This document shows positions 17,229 through 25,899 of a DNA stretch of 64,000 nt, piece after piece. This DNA is from Bacteroides pyogenes_A. GTDB taxonomy: Bacteria; Bacteroidota; Bacteroidia; Bacteroidales; Bacteroidaceae. Location: assembly GCF_048595595.1 (NCBI RefSeq), contig NZ_CP184347.1. One strand, written 5' to 3'. The notes beneath the pieces were generated by a model. The model did no database searches, was not told the origin of the DNA, and saw nothing but the letters and a program-made list of their open reading frames with translations. Both the position numbers and the translations under genes were made by a program. How positions within the stretch are numbered: the stretch's first letter is position 1; each line of letters starts with the position of its first letter.

Positions 17229-18333
17229 ATGATCACTATCGAGCAACTTAAAGACGTGAAAGAGCGCACGGATGCGCTGAGGAGGTATCTTTGACATCGA
17301 CGGGAAGAAAATTCAAGTCGAAGAAGAACAATTGAGGACGCAGGCTCCCGGCTTTTGGGACGACCAGAAGAAGGCCGAAGCTCAGATGAAGCTGGTGAAA
17401 GACCTGCAAAAATGGATAGACGGTTACAACGAAGTGCGTACACTGGCCGACGAACTGGCTCTGGCTTTCGATTTCTGTAAGGAGGAGTTGGTGACGGAGG
17501 ACGAAGTGGATGCCGCTTATGCGAAGGCGAGCGCGGCAGTGGAAGCGTTGGAACTCAAGAATATGCTCCGCGAAGAGGCCGACCAGATGGACTGTGTGCT
17601 GAAGATCAATTCCGGAGCCGGAGGCACGGAGAGTCAGGACTGGGCGTCGATGCTGATGCGTATGTATCTCCGCTATGCCGAAACAAACGGATATAAAGCC
17701 ACCATCGCCAACCTTCAGGAAGGAGACGAGGCGGGCATCAAGACTTGTACCATCAACATCGAAGGAGATTTCGCCTACGGCTACCTGAAAGGGGAGAACG
17801 GGGTGCACCGGCTGGTGCGTGTCTCTCCGTACAACGCGCAGGGAAAGCGTATGACTTCGTTCGCTTCGGTATTCGTCACCCCGTTGGTAGACGACAGCAT
17901 TGAGGTGAGCATCGAGCCTGCACGTATTTCGTGGGACACGTTCCGAAGCGGCGGAGCCGGCGGACAGAACGTGAACAAGGTGGAGTCGGGCGTTCGTCTG
18001 CGCTATCAATACAAAGACCCGTACACCGGGGAGGAAGAAGAAATCCTGATTGAAAATACCGAGACGCGCGACCAGCCGAAGAACCGCGAGAACGCCATGC
18101 GCCAGCTTCGCTCCATCTTGTACGATAAGGAGCTGCAACACCGCATGGCGGAGCAGGCAAAGGTTGAGGCGGGAAAGAAGAAGATCGAGTGGGGATCTCA
18201 GATACGGAGCTACGTGTTCGACGACCGCCGCGTGAAGGATCACCGCACCAATCATCAGACTTCGGATGTGAACGGAGTGATGGATGGCAAGATCGACGAC
18301 TTTATCAAAGCCTACCTGATGACTTCCGAATAA
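17229..18333 (+). CDS. prfB: Peptide chain release factor 2 (programmed +1 frameshift)
   Basis: RF2 releases peptides at UGA and UAA. The gene starts at 17229 (MITIEQLKDVKERTDALRRYL), reaches an in-frame TGA at 17292-17294, and continues after skipping T17292 in the +1 frame to 18333, giving 367 residues. The site CTT-TGA-C, preceded by AGGAGG three bases upstream, is the classical RF2 autoregulatory frameshift. The catalytic GGQ is at residues 244-246. The codon-recognition tripeptide is SPY at 199-201 rather than the SPF of Escherichia coli. Divergent from the M16 gene. This is a normal gene, not a pseudogene. Confidence 0.97.
17280..17295 (+). promoter_or_regulatory. prfB recoding site
   Basis: AGGAGG (17280-17285), spacer TAT, then CTT TGA C (17289-17295). 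The ribosome pairs its anti-Shine-Dalgarno with AGGAGG and slips from CTT to TTT when UGA is read slowly, so low RF2 raises RF2 synthesis. It shows that 16S anti-SD pairing acts here although Bacteroidetes mostly initiate without it. Confidence 0.95.
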
Positions 18334-18394
18334 CGCTTTTCGCCCGATGCTTTCGCAGCTTGCATACTCGTAGGCATAACGAACTGCCTGACGG

Positions 18395-18830
18395 GCTGTA
18401 ATCAGGGTTTCAAGAAAGAAGTAGGATAGGTTCTGCTTCGGCTTTCACTCGCTTCTTGAGGCTGTAAGCGGAGTTTCAAGAAAGAAGGGGAATAGGTTTT
18501 GCTTCGGCTTTCACTCGCTTCTTGAGGCTGTAATCAGAGTTTCAAGAAAGAAGTGGGATAGGTTTTGCTTCGGCTTTCACTCGCTTCTTGAGGCTGTAAT
18601 CAGGGTTTCAAGAAAGAAGTAGGATAGGTTCTGCTTTGGCTTTCACTCGCTTCTTGAGGTTGTAAACAGAGTCTCAAGAAAGAAGTAGGATGGGGTTCGC
18701 TTTGGCTTTCGCCTGCTTCTTGAAGCTGTAATCAGAGTTTCAAGAAAGAAGTGGGATGGGGTTCGCTTCGGCTTTCGCCTGCTTCTTGAGGGGGTAAGCA
18801 GAGTTTGAAAAAAGAAGGAGTTATTTTTGG
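18395..18830. repeat. 66-bp tandem repeat array downstream of prfB
   Basis: GCTGTAA-type unit starts fall at 18395, 18461, 18527, 18593, 18659, 18725 and 18791, an exact 66-bp period with about 6.5 copies. Each unit carries TCAAGAA and its complement TTCTTGA about 40 bases apart, so each can fold as a hairpin. It fills most of the gap between prfB and the small membrane gene; no gene is seen in the gap. Confidence 0.9.
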
Positions 18831-18857
18831 AAAGTTTATGGATTTGTTTTTACTTTG
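18826..18857 (+). promoter_or_regulatory. Promoter of the small membrane protein gene
   Basis: TTTG (18826-18829), 20 bases, TTACTTTG (18850-18857), one mismatch to TAnnTTTG. It lies directly after the last repeat unit and 30 bases before the ATG at 18887. Confidence 0.55.
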
Positions 18858-18886
18858 TTAGCGTTGAACTTTAAAGCTGATGTATT

Positions 18887-19021
18887 ATGGGTAAGAGCAA
18901 AAAGAGAAGAGCGCACAGCAGGAAGGAGGAACAGCAGGCGCGGAAAGTGATGAAGATAATATTTATCGTATTGATTATTCTGGCATTGCTTCTGATGATA
19001 TCGTTCTCCTTTCTCGGATAA
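18887..19021 (+). CDS. Small single-span membrane protein (44 residues)
   Basis: MGKSKKRRAHSRKEEQQARK, a strongly basic cytoplasmic tail, is followed by one hydrophobic span (VMKIIFIVLIILALLLMISF) ending FLG. The layout, a reasonable promoter just upstream and clean start and stop suggest a real gene. No family is recognised. Topology would be N-inside by the positive-inside rule. It precedes the CYTH gene by 87 bases and may be co-transcribed. It is below usual annotation size limits. Confidence 0.6.
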   Translation: MGKSKKRRAHSRKEEQQARKVMKIIFIVLIILALLLMISFSFLG

Positions 19022-19108
19022 AACAGCTACAGGGGATATGGAAACATCGGGCAGCATTTGCGGCAGGTATCCATATCCTCTGTTGTTTTTGTTTATATAC
19101 ATACCGTT

Positions 19109-19576
19109 ATGGCACAAGAAATAGAACGTAAGTTTTTGGTCGCCGGTGAGTTCAAGTCGCAGGCTTTCGCTCACGACAGGATTACGCAAGGGTATATCTG
19201 CGCCTCTCCCGGCCGCACGGTGCGCGTCCGTATCCGTGAAGGGAAGGGTTATCTCACCATCAAGGGGGCTTCCAACGCTTCGGGCGCCAGCCGCTACGAG
19301 TGGGAGAAAGAATTGCCTTTGTCCGAAGCCGTCGAGCTGATGAAGCTTTGCGAAGCGGGCATGATCGACAAGACACGCTATCTGGTGCGTAGCGGGCGTC
19401 ACGTTTTCGAGGTCGACGAGTTTCATGGCGACAACGAAGGGCTGATTCTTGCGGAGGTCGAACTCGGTTCGGAAGAAGAAGCGTTTGTAAAGCCTGCCTT
19501 TATCGGCGAAGAGGTGACCGGAGACATACGCTACTACAACTCGCAGCTCATGAAGAATCCGTACAGAAGTTGGTGA
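19109..19576 (+). CDS. CYTH-domain triphosphatase/adenylate cyclase-like protein
   Basis: The 155-residue protein begins MAQEIERKFLV, the ExExK signature of the CYTH tunnel fold, followed by basic and acidic strands (RTVRVRIREGKGYLTIKG, RYEWEKELP, IDKTRYLV, FEVDEFHGDNEGLILAEVEL). Small bacterial members mostly hydrolyse inorganic triphosphate or nucleoside triphosphates with a divalent metal; adenylate cyclase activity is also known in the fold. Cytoplasmic. The start at 19109 is preferred over an upstream non-conserved extension (19058). The following gene has its own promoter overlapping this gene's stop codon. The substrate is unproven. Confidence 0.88.
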   Translation: MAQEIERKFLVAGEFKSQAFAHDRITQGYICASPGRTVRVRIREGKGYLTIKGASNASGASRYEWEKELPLSEAVELMKLCEAGMIDKTRYLVRSGRHVFEVDEFHGDNEGLILAEVELGSEEEAFVKPAFIGEEVTGDIRYYNSQLMKNPYRSW

Positions 19577-19602
19577 TTATTATCAAATAAATCCTATATT
19601 TG
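19569..19602 (+). promoter_or_regulatory. Promoter of the MgtC/DUF4010 gene
   Basis: GTTG (19569-19572), 22 bases, TATATTTG (19595-19602, perfect -7 element), 26 bases before the ATG at 19628. The -33 box overlaps the end of the CYTH gene. Confidence 0.6.
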
Positions 19603-19627
19603 TCTCCGTACTTAAAAACGAGATGGT

Positions 19628-20923
19628 ATGGAGAAGCTATACGACTTTTTGCCTCAGGAGTTCGTCACTTTCGTGTTGGTAACCCTCTTTTCTCTTCTTA
19701 TCGGGCTTTCCCAGCGGCGCATCAGCCTTAAGCGCGAAGGGGAAACGACGCTCTTCGGAACCGACCGTACATTTACTTTCATCGGCATTCTCGGTTATCT
19801 GCTTTATATACTCGACCCTTCAGGGCTCAGGCTGTTTATGGGCGGCGGCGCCGTTCTGGGCATGCTGCTGGGGATGAACTATTACGTCAAACAGTCGAAA
19901 TTCAACGTTTTCGGGGTCACTACCATCATTATCGCCCTCATCACTTACTGCATCGCTCCCATCGTAGCCACCCAGCCCTCGTGGTTCTATGTGCTGATAG
20001 TGGTCACCGTTCTTTTGCTCACCGAGCTGAAGCATACCTTTACCGAGCTTGCCCAGCGTATGAAAAGCGACGAAATGATAACGCTGGCAAAGTTCCTTGC
20101 CATCAGCGGCATTATTCTGCCGATGCTTCCCGACACCGACATCATTCCGGGCATACGCCTCACCCCTTATTCCATCTGGTTGGCAACGGTGGTGGTTTCG
20201 GGCATTTCCTACCTTTCCTATTTGCTTAAGCGGTATGTATTCCGCAAATCTGGAGTGCTTGTCGTGGGCATTCTGGGCGGACTGTACAGCAGCACCGCCA
20301 CCATCTCCGTGCTGGCGCGCAGGAGTCGGAAAGTTTCGGGACAAAAAGCGACCGAATACGTTGCCGCCATGCTGTTGGCTATCAGTATGATGTTTTTGCG
20401 TTTTCTGATTCTCATATTGATTTTCAACCGGGAGGCTTTTCTCGTCATTTATCCTTATCTCCTCATCATGTCGGCAGTAGCCGCTTCGGCGGCGTGGTTC
20501 ATCCATTCGCGGCGGCAGAATGGAGATATTGCCGGAGTAGATGGTGAAGAAGAGGAAGACAGCAGTAACCCCTTGGAGTTTAAGGTAGCGTTGATCTTTT
20601 CCATACTTTTTGTGGTCTTTACCGTTCTTACCCATTATACGCTGGTGTATGCGGGCACGGGAGGGTTGCAGCTCCTTTCATTCATTTCCGGATTCAGCGA
20701 TATTACTCCGTTTATCCTGAACCTGTTGCAAGGTACAGGGGGCGTAACGATTCTGATTATTGCGGCTTGCTGCATGCAGGCTATTGTCAGCAGCATGCTG
20801 GTGAATATGTGCTACGCCCTGTTCTTCGCCGGCAGAGGGAGCAAACTGCGTCCTTGGATTCTTGGCGGATTCGGCACGGTGATAGGTGCGAACCTGCTGC
20901 TGCTTTGTTTCTTTTATCTCTGA
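19628..20923 (+). CDS. MgtC/SapB-DUF4010 family inner-membrane protein
   Basis: The 431-residue protein has about 11-13 hydrophobic spans. The N-terminal part (FVTFVLVTLFSLLIGLSQRR, FTFIGILGYLLYIL) resembles the MgtC/SapB domain, and the remainder (LYSSTATISVLARRSRK, FISGFSDITPFILNLLQG) resembles DUF4010. An acidic cytoplasmic loop (GEEEEDSSN) lies about two thirds along. Function is unknown; MgtC proteins in other bacteria affect ATP synthase or phosphate/magnesium homeostasis, but that link should not be assumed here. It is followed by 850 bases of repeats. Confidence 0.85.
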   Translation: MEKLYDFLPQEFVTFVLVTLFSLLIGLSQRRISLKREGETTLFGTDRTFTFIGILGYLLYILDPSGLRLFMGGGAVLGMLLGMNYYVKQSKFNVFGVTTIIIALITYCIAPIVATQPSWFYVLIVVTVLLLTELKHTFTELAQRMKSDEMITLAKFLAISGIILPMLPDTDIIPGIRLTPYSIWLATVVVSGISYLSYLLKRYVFRKSGVLVVGILGGLYSSTATISVLARRSRKVSGQKATEYVAAMLLAISMMFLRFLILILIFNREAFLVIYPYLLIMSAVAASAAWFIHSRRQNGDIAGVDGEEEEDSSNPLEFKVALIFSILFVVFTVLTHYTLVYAGTGGLQLLSFISGFSDITPFILNLLQGTGGVTILIIAACCMQAIVSSMLVNMCYALFFAGRGSKLRPWILGGFGTVIGANLLLLCFFYL

Positions 20924-21003
20924 TCATAAGAACGGCGAAACGTTCCTGTTATCCGGCAGTTGTTTCTCTGATTTTGCGGGTACGTTTCGGCGTCGAGGTA
21001 GAC

Positions 21004-21100
21004 ATATATGGTTAGCGTCGGTGAGTATATATGGCTACCGTGGTGAGTATATATGGCTACCACGGTGAGTATATATGGACACCGCGGCAAGCATATATGT
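21004..21100. repeat. 22-23 bp tandem repeat (ATATATGG units)
   Basis: Five units of GTGAGTATATATGGCTACCG type, with ATATATG(G/T) at 21004, 21027, 21049, 21071 and 21093. The period is two helical turns, so all units face the same side of the DNA. It lies between the MgtC gene and the larger 66-bp array. Confidence 0.85.
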
Positions 21101-21174
21101 CCGTTACGGCGGAAGCATACTCCCCGCTCATCGGGCCTTGTTCGAGAGGGGAGAAACCGGTTGCCTCCGGCATT

Positions 21175-21640
21175 TTGCCGTTTCTTTGCAGCGCCTGCCA
21201 TGTACACGAACAGTTTTCGGTAGTTGACTTCTCCCGTGCTTTGCCGTTTCTTTGCAGCGCCTGTCATGTACACGAACAGTTTTCGGTAGTTATCTCCTCC
21301 GGCGTTTTGCCGTTTCTTTGCAGCGCCTGCCATGTACACGAACAGTTTTCGGTAGTTGTTTCCTCCCGTGTTTTGTCGTTTTGTTGCAGCGCCTGCCATG
21401 TACACGAACAGTTTTCGGTAGTTGACTTCTCCCGTGCTTTGCCGTTTCTTTGCAGCGCCTGTCATGTACACGAACAGTTTTCGGTAGTTGACTTCTCCCG
21501 TGCTTTGCCGTTTCTTTGCAGCGCCTGTCATGTACACGAACAGTTTTCGGTAGTTATCTCCTCCGGCGTTTTGCCGTTTCTTTGCAGCGCCTGCCATGTA
21601 CACGAACAGTTTTCGGTAGTTGACTTCTCCGGCATTTTGC
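21175..21640. repeat. 66-bp tandem repeat array upstream of an outer-membrane barrel gene
   Basis: TGTACACGAACAGTTTTCGG recurs at 21201, 21267, 21333, 21399, 21465, 21531 and 21597, an exact 66-bp period (seven copies). The units alternate between variants (TTGACTTCTCCCG, TTATCTCCTCCGG). Because 66 is divisible by three, both strands stay open and would encode 22-residue repeats (minus: NYRKLFVYMAGAAKKRQNAG; plus: CHVHEQFSVVDFSRALPFLC); I do not call these genes, as starts and promoters are lacking. Sequence is unrelated to the 66-bp array after prfB. Confidence 0.9.
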
Positions 21641-21682
21641 AGTTTTGTTGAGGTGTTTTCCCTTTTTTTAACGACACATAAA

Positions 21683-21713
21683 CTTGTAATAAAAAGAAAA
21701 TCAACTATTTTTG
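21683..21713 (+). promoter_or_regulatory. Promoter of the outer-membrane barrel gene
   Basis: CTTG (21683-21686), 19 bases, TATTTTTG (21706-21713), a perfect -7 element, downstream of the repeat array and 67 bases before the start codon. Confidence 0.6.
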
Positions 21714-21780
21714 GAGCCGACAGAGCCGGTTTGCCGATATTGGCGGCATCGGCGTGAAATGCAACCAAATATATTTCATC

Positions 21781-24339
21781 ATGAAAAACAGACTGCTACT
21801 ATTGCTGCTTTTATGTTTCTTTTTCTTTATCTCATCTGATAGCTTTGCGCAACAGGCGGCCATTCACACGTACACGGTGAAAGGAGTGCTTGTGGATTCG
21901 CTTACGCATGAGGGAGAACCATACGCGACCATCCGGATTGTGAATAAAAACATGCCCGACAAGGTGGTGAAAATGGCTGTCACGGGAGCGAACGGAAAGT
22001 TTCAGGAGAAGATGGCCGCCATGCCCGGCACTTACCTCATCACTCTTTCCTCTATCGGCAAGACAACCGCGCGGAGGGAGTTCGTGCTCACCGAGAAGGA
22101 GAAGAACGTCGATTTGGGTACTCTGTATACATCGGAGGCTACCAAAGAACTCGGCGGGGTGGAGGTCGTGGCGCAGAAGCCGCTGGTGAAGGTGGAGGTA
22201 GACAAGATTGCCTACAATGTGGAAGACGATCCCGACTCGAAGTCGAACACCGTGATAGAGATGTTGCGCAAAGTGCCGATGGTGACCGTAGACGGTGAAG
22301 ATAACATTCAGGTGAACGGCAGCAGCAAATTCAAGATACACGTGAACGGGAAGCCGAACAATATGATGAGCGCCAACCCCAAAGAGGTGTTGAAGAGCAT
22401 GCCTGCCAACACCATCAAGCACATCGAGGTGATTACTTCGCCCGGAGCCAAGTACGATGCCGAGGGCGTAGGAGGAGTGCTGAACATCGTGACCGTTTCC
22501 GGAGGATTCGAAGGCTATACGGCAACCGTCAACGGAAGAGTCACCAACAACGGATTGGGCATCAGCCGTTATGGGATGATAAAGCGGGGCAAACTTACAA
22601 TGGCTGCCAACTACAACCTCAATTACCACAACAACCCGCGCAGCTACTCGGAAAGTTATCGCGAAAACTATGAATCGGATACGGAGAAATATCTGATATC
22701 CGAAGGCTCCAATAAGTCGAAAGGGAATTTCCTTTACGGGAATCTGGAAGCGAGCTACGAAATAGACACGTTGAGGTTGCTCTCTGTCAATTTCGGCATG
22801 TATGGAGGCAAAAACAAGTCTCCCGGAAGCAGTCGGACCGTGATGTACGGAGCCAATCATCAAGATGTTGCCTACCGCTTCCGTACGGATCATTCGGGAA
22901 AGTATTCGTGGTACTCGATCGACGGGAGCGTGGATTACCAGCGCGTTTCGCGCAGAAACAAAGAGCGGATGCTCACCCTTTCTTATAAAACGAGCATGCA
23001 ACCCCGAGGGAACGATTATTACAATGTTTATCTCGATATATTTCCCGAAGCGCAGAGGGAAGAACTGATCAAACGCCTGCAACTGACAAACGTCCGTTCG
23101 GATGGAAGTACGGGTACTACGGAACATACCTTCCAAGTCGACTACACGACGCCCATCGCCAAGATGCATACGGTGGAAGGGGGAGTGAAATACATCTACC
23201 GGCGGAATGCCAGCGAAAACAATCTGTTCGAGGCCGTCGGGGGAAGCGAGGATTACGTGTACAGCGATTCGCGCAGCAGCGATTACCGCCATCTCAACCA
23301 CATCATTTCGGCTTATGGGGGGTATACGCTGAAGTACAAAGACTTCTCTTTCAAGCCGGGGCTGCGCTACGAACAGACCATACAGCGGGTGAAGTATCTC
23401 GTAGGTCCCGGTGAGGATTTCCGTGCCGATTTCAGCGATATCGTGCCTTCCGTGATGCTCGGCATGAAGGTGGGAAAGACGCAGAACCTGCGATTGGCCT
23501 ACAATCTGCGTATCTGGCGACCCGGAATCTGGAGCCTGAATCCGTATTTCAACAATCAGAACCCCATGTTCATCAGTCAGGGAAATTCCGACCTGAAGAG
23601 CGAGAAAAGCCACTTTTTCCAATTCTCCTACAGCAGTTTCGGACCGAAGCTCAACATCAACCTCTCGCTTAACCACTCGTTCAACAACAACGGCATACAG
23701 AATGTAACCCGTTTGATTACCGCTCCCGAAGGAGAGATATTCGACAACGACCCCACGCATCTGGCGCCCCGGGGCGCTTTGTACAGCACATACGCCAACA
23801 TCGGGAAAAGCAGGGACACGGGGTTGAGCCTTTACTTCAACTGGAACCTTTCTCCCAAGACACGCTTCTACCTGAACGCTTACGGAAGCTACAATGATAT
23901 GAGAAGCCCTGCGCAGGGCTTGCACAACTACGGTTGGACGGGTTCTTTCCATTCGGGCATTCAGCATACTTTCCCTCTGAAGTTGCGCGCGAGCCTGAAC
24001 GCGGGAGGAAGCACACCCTACATCAACCTGCAAGGCAGAGGGTCGGGATACAATTACTACGCCCTGTCGCTCAGCCGCTCTTTCCTGAAGGAAGACCGCC
24101 TGACGCTGAATGTTTTTTGCAACAACTTCCTTCAAGAATACCGGACTTATACCAATCGTACGGAGGGAGTCAACTTCCTGTCGCGTAACTCATACCGCTA
24201 TCCTGACCGCCGTTTCGGGTTCAGCATCGGCTACCGGATGGGCAAATTGCAGGCGAGCGTGAAGAAAACAGTGCGCAGCATTACCAACGACGATGTGAAA
24301 AGCGGCGGGAACAACGATGGCGGCGAAGGGCAACGCTAA
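21781..24339 (+). CDS. TonB-dependent receptor-like outer-membrane beta-barrel protein
   Basis: The 852-residue protein has a signal peptide (MKNRLLLLLLLCFFFFISSDSFAQ), a carboxypeptidase-regulatory-like domain (about 28-110), a plug-like domain (IEMLRKVPMVTVDGEDNIQV to GGVLNIVT, about 160-240) and a C-terminal barrel of the OMP_b-brl_3 type. Such proteins are SusC relatives that lack a SusD partner; none is adjacent. The ligand is unknown. The ATG at 21781 gives a good signal; one nine codons upstream (21754) does not. A hairpin GCAACG/CGTTGC straddles the stop codon. It stands alone behind its own promoter and a 66-bp repeat array. Confidence 0.88.
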   Translation: MKNRLLLLLLLCFFFFISSDSFAQQAAIHTYTVKGVLVDSLTHEGEPYATIRIVNKNMPDKVVKMAVTGANGKFQEKMAAMPGTYLITLSSIGKTTARREFVLTEKEKNVDLGTLYTSEATKELGGVEVVAQKPLVKVEVDKIAYNVEDDPDSKSNTVIEMLRKVPMVTVDGEDNIQVNGSSKFKIHVNGKPNNMMSANPKEVLKSMPANTIKHIEVITSPGAKYDAEGVGGVLNIVTVSGGFEGYTATVNGRVTNNGLGISRYGMIKRGKLTMAANYNLNYHNNPRSYSESYRENYESDTEKYLISEGSNKSKGNFLYGNLEASYEIDTLRLLSVNFGMYGGKNKSPGSSRTVMYGANHQDVAYRFRTDHSGKYSWYSIDGSVDYQRVSRRNKERMLTLSYKTSMQPRGNDYYNVYLDIFPEAQREELIKRLQLTNVRSDGSTGTTEHTFQVDYTTPIAKMHTVEGGVKYIYRRNASENNLFEAVGGSEDYVYSDSRSSDYRHLNHIISAYGGYTLKYKDFSFKPGLRYEQTIQRVKYLVGPGEDFRADFSDIVPSVMLGMKVGKTQNLRLAYNLRIWRPGIWSLNPYFNNQNPMFISQGNSDLKSEKSHFFQFSYSSFGPKLNINLSLNHSFNNNGIQNVTRLITAPEGEIFDNDPTHLAPRGALYSTYANIGKSRDTGLSLYFNWNLSPKTRFYLNAYGSYNDMRSPAQGLHNYGWTGSFHSGIQHTFPLKLRASLNAGGSTPYINLQGRGSGYNYYALSLSRSFLKEDRLTLNVFCNNFLQEYRTYTNRTEGVNFLSRNSYRYPDRRFGFSIGYRMGKLQASVKKTVRSITNDDVKSGGNNDGGEGQR

Positions 24340-24679
24340 CCGTTGCGGGGAAGTATTTTGTGTTTGCCCCAAAGAGGACGATGAATTCTAATCCTCCCCA
24401 AACAATATCTGTAAAATCTTACCCAAGTTTACCAGCATTAACGTATTCCTGGGTAAGTTCGTATATGCACATAAGTGCTAAACTAAATCGACACAGCCGG
24501 AAAAGTGGCGGATTGTAAGAGAGGTAGTGAAGGTTTTGCCGAGCGACCGGGAATCTGCTTCGTCAAAACCCTCAAGAAGGTATGTCATAATGAAGCTGAG
24601 TCTAAAATTCGCTATCATTTGTAAAACAAAACCCTCAAACGTCATGCTGAGGTAATGACAGGGCTATTCTTACAGCAAC

Positions 24680-24796
24680 CGAAGATAACCGGTTTCAGAC
24701 CGCCGGTTTATCTTCGTTGCATTTGAGGTTTTGCTATTTCCATCCTACGTGGGTACGCAAGACTGCCCGCCGGTTTATCTTCGTTGCATTTGAGTT
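24680..24796. repeat. Hairpin and direct repeat in the gap 24340-24884
   Basis: CGAAGATAACCGG (24680-24692) pairs, with one bulged base, with CCGGTTTATCTTCG (24703-24716); the second arm plus flank (CCGGTTTATCTTCGTTGCAT) recurs at about 24770. No gene is visible in this 545-bp gap between two convergent units, and the hairpin may act as terminator for either. Confidence 0.6.
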
Positions 24797-24884
24797 TTTA
24801 CAGCTTCTTGCTTTCAACCAAACGCGAGATGCTTCTTTGGCAGGCAATCTTTATCCGTCCGTGTAAAGCAGACGCTTTCTGTCT

Positions 24885-25877
24885 TCAGAAGCGGATGTCG
24901 TCGAACCTGTTGATCAGCAGTTGGTATTTCACGAACCCGCCGCTTTTTGAGGAATATTTCGTATAGATAGCCGTAATATCCCCCTTTGCTCCGTTCGTCG
25001 GAAGCGGATGGAGCGCGAAGTTGGCATATCCGCTTACGCGCACGATATAGTTGCCGCTATCCATGTCCGTACCTTCATAGCCGAACACCGAAGAACCGTA
25101 GTAGTGGGCGCCGTTGTAGCTGTATGCGTATGTGGGCGGCAACCCCTCTTCGACGTAATACTTATTGGTGTATTGCGCCGTGGTGGATCCCTTCGGGTAG
25201 AGCGTCTCCAGATATTGCGGATACCTGTCTTTGTCGAATATTCCTTCCTTATAAGTCAGTCCTTCGAAACGCACGAGGCGGCCCAGCGCGTCGTCGTTCA
25301 GCTTCGTTTTGTAGTTGTCTGCCGTTACCACAAGCGTATCGGCTGCGGTCGGTTTCACTATCTCGCCTTTAAAGATATGGCGGTTCACGAAAAGAGACTG
25401 TTCGATGTTTCTGTTGGCATAGCCTTTCGCAATATCATCCTTTGTAGGCATGCCGCCCACGCTCAGCATATACCGGTAATTGCCGACAGCAAGTCCTTTG
25501 GCTTTCACAAATACCATCTGCCCCACAGGGAAAGACACATAGTTACTCACCATCAGTTTCAGCTCGATGGCCGATTCGGACGCGTCGTCGTAGATGTACA
25601 CCGACTTGTACACATTGCCGGCTTGGTCGCTCGAAATCACCCGTCCGCCGATTACGTAATCTTCCGTTATCTCAAGCGTTTTCCCCAGACTGGCGGCGGA
25701 GTTTCCGTGCGCCGCATAGAAGAGTTGCTTGAGATCCCTGATAGAGATGTATTTGCTTCCGGCAAAGTCCGCCTTGGTCCAGACTTTGGCGGGAGCCGGC
25801 TCTTCAAACTCGTTATAGCAACTGCTTATGCTCAGCCCCGCCGCTATAATCATACATAGTTTCAATATCTTGTTCAT
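24885..25877 (-). CDS. DUF5689 surface lipoprotein
   Basis: The 330-residue protein has a lipoprotein signal (MNKILKLCMIIAAGLSISSC, Cys20) followed by acidic residues, which favour surface export in Bacteroidetes. The body has an OB-like DUF5689 region (about 40-240: ITEDYVIGGRVISSDQAGNVYKSVYI, GMPTKDDIAKGYANRN). DUF5689 often accompanies secreted nucleases. It is the last gene of a five-gene operon, 22 bases after the TonB-dependent receptor, a place normally held by a SusD-like partner; it may therefore be the receptor's ligand-capturing lid (inference). Confidence 0.83.
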   Translation of the reverse strand: MNKILKLCMIIAAGLSISSCYNEFEEPAPAKVWTKADFAGSKYISIRDLKQLFYAAHGNSAASLGKTLEITEDYVIGGRVISSDQAGNVYKSVYIYDDASESAIELKLMVSNYVSFPVGQMVFVKAKGLAVGNYRYMLSVGGMPTKDDIAKGYANRNIEQSLFVNRHIFKGEIVKPTAADTLVVTADNYKTKLNDDALGRLVRFEGLTYKEGIFDKDRYPQYLETLYPKGSTTAQYTNKYYVEEGLPPTYAYSYNGAHYYGSSVFGYEGTDMDSGNYIVRVSGYANFALHPLPTNGAKGDITAIYTKYSSKSGGFVKYQLLINRFDDIRF

Positions 25878-25899
25878 AATTGTCCTTTTTTACTTATCC

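Noticed and set aside
17292..17294. In-frame TGA making prfB a pseudogene
   Set aside because: The site is the known programmed frameshift signal with correctly spaced AGGAGG.
880..21640. Tandem arrays as CRISPR
   Set aside because: Units are contiguous with no unique spacers and no cas genes nearby.
20914..21768. Long minus-strand frame of 22-residue repeats
   Set aside because: It exists because the 66-bp unit is divisible by three and lacks stops; the opposite strand is open too, and no promoter or conserved flanking domain is seen.
21832..24135. 767-codon minus-strand frame opposite the outer-membrane barrel gene
   Set aside because: Shadow frame; the plus strand has a signal peptide, recognisable domains and a promoter.
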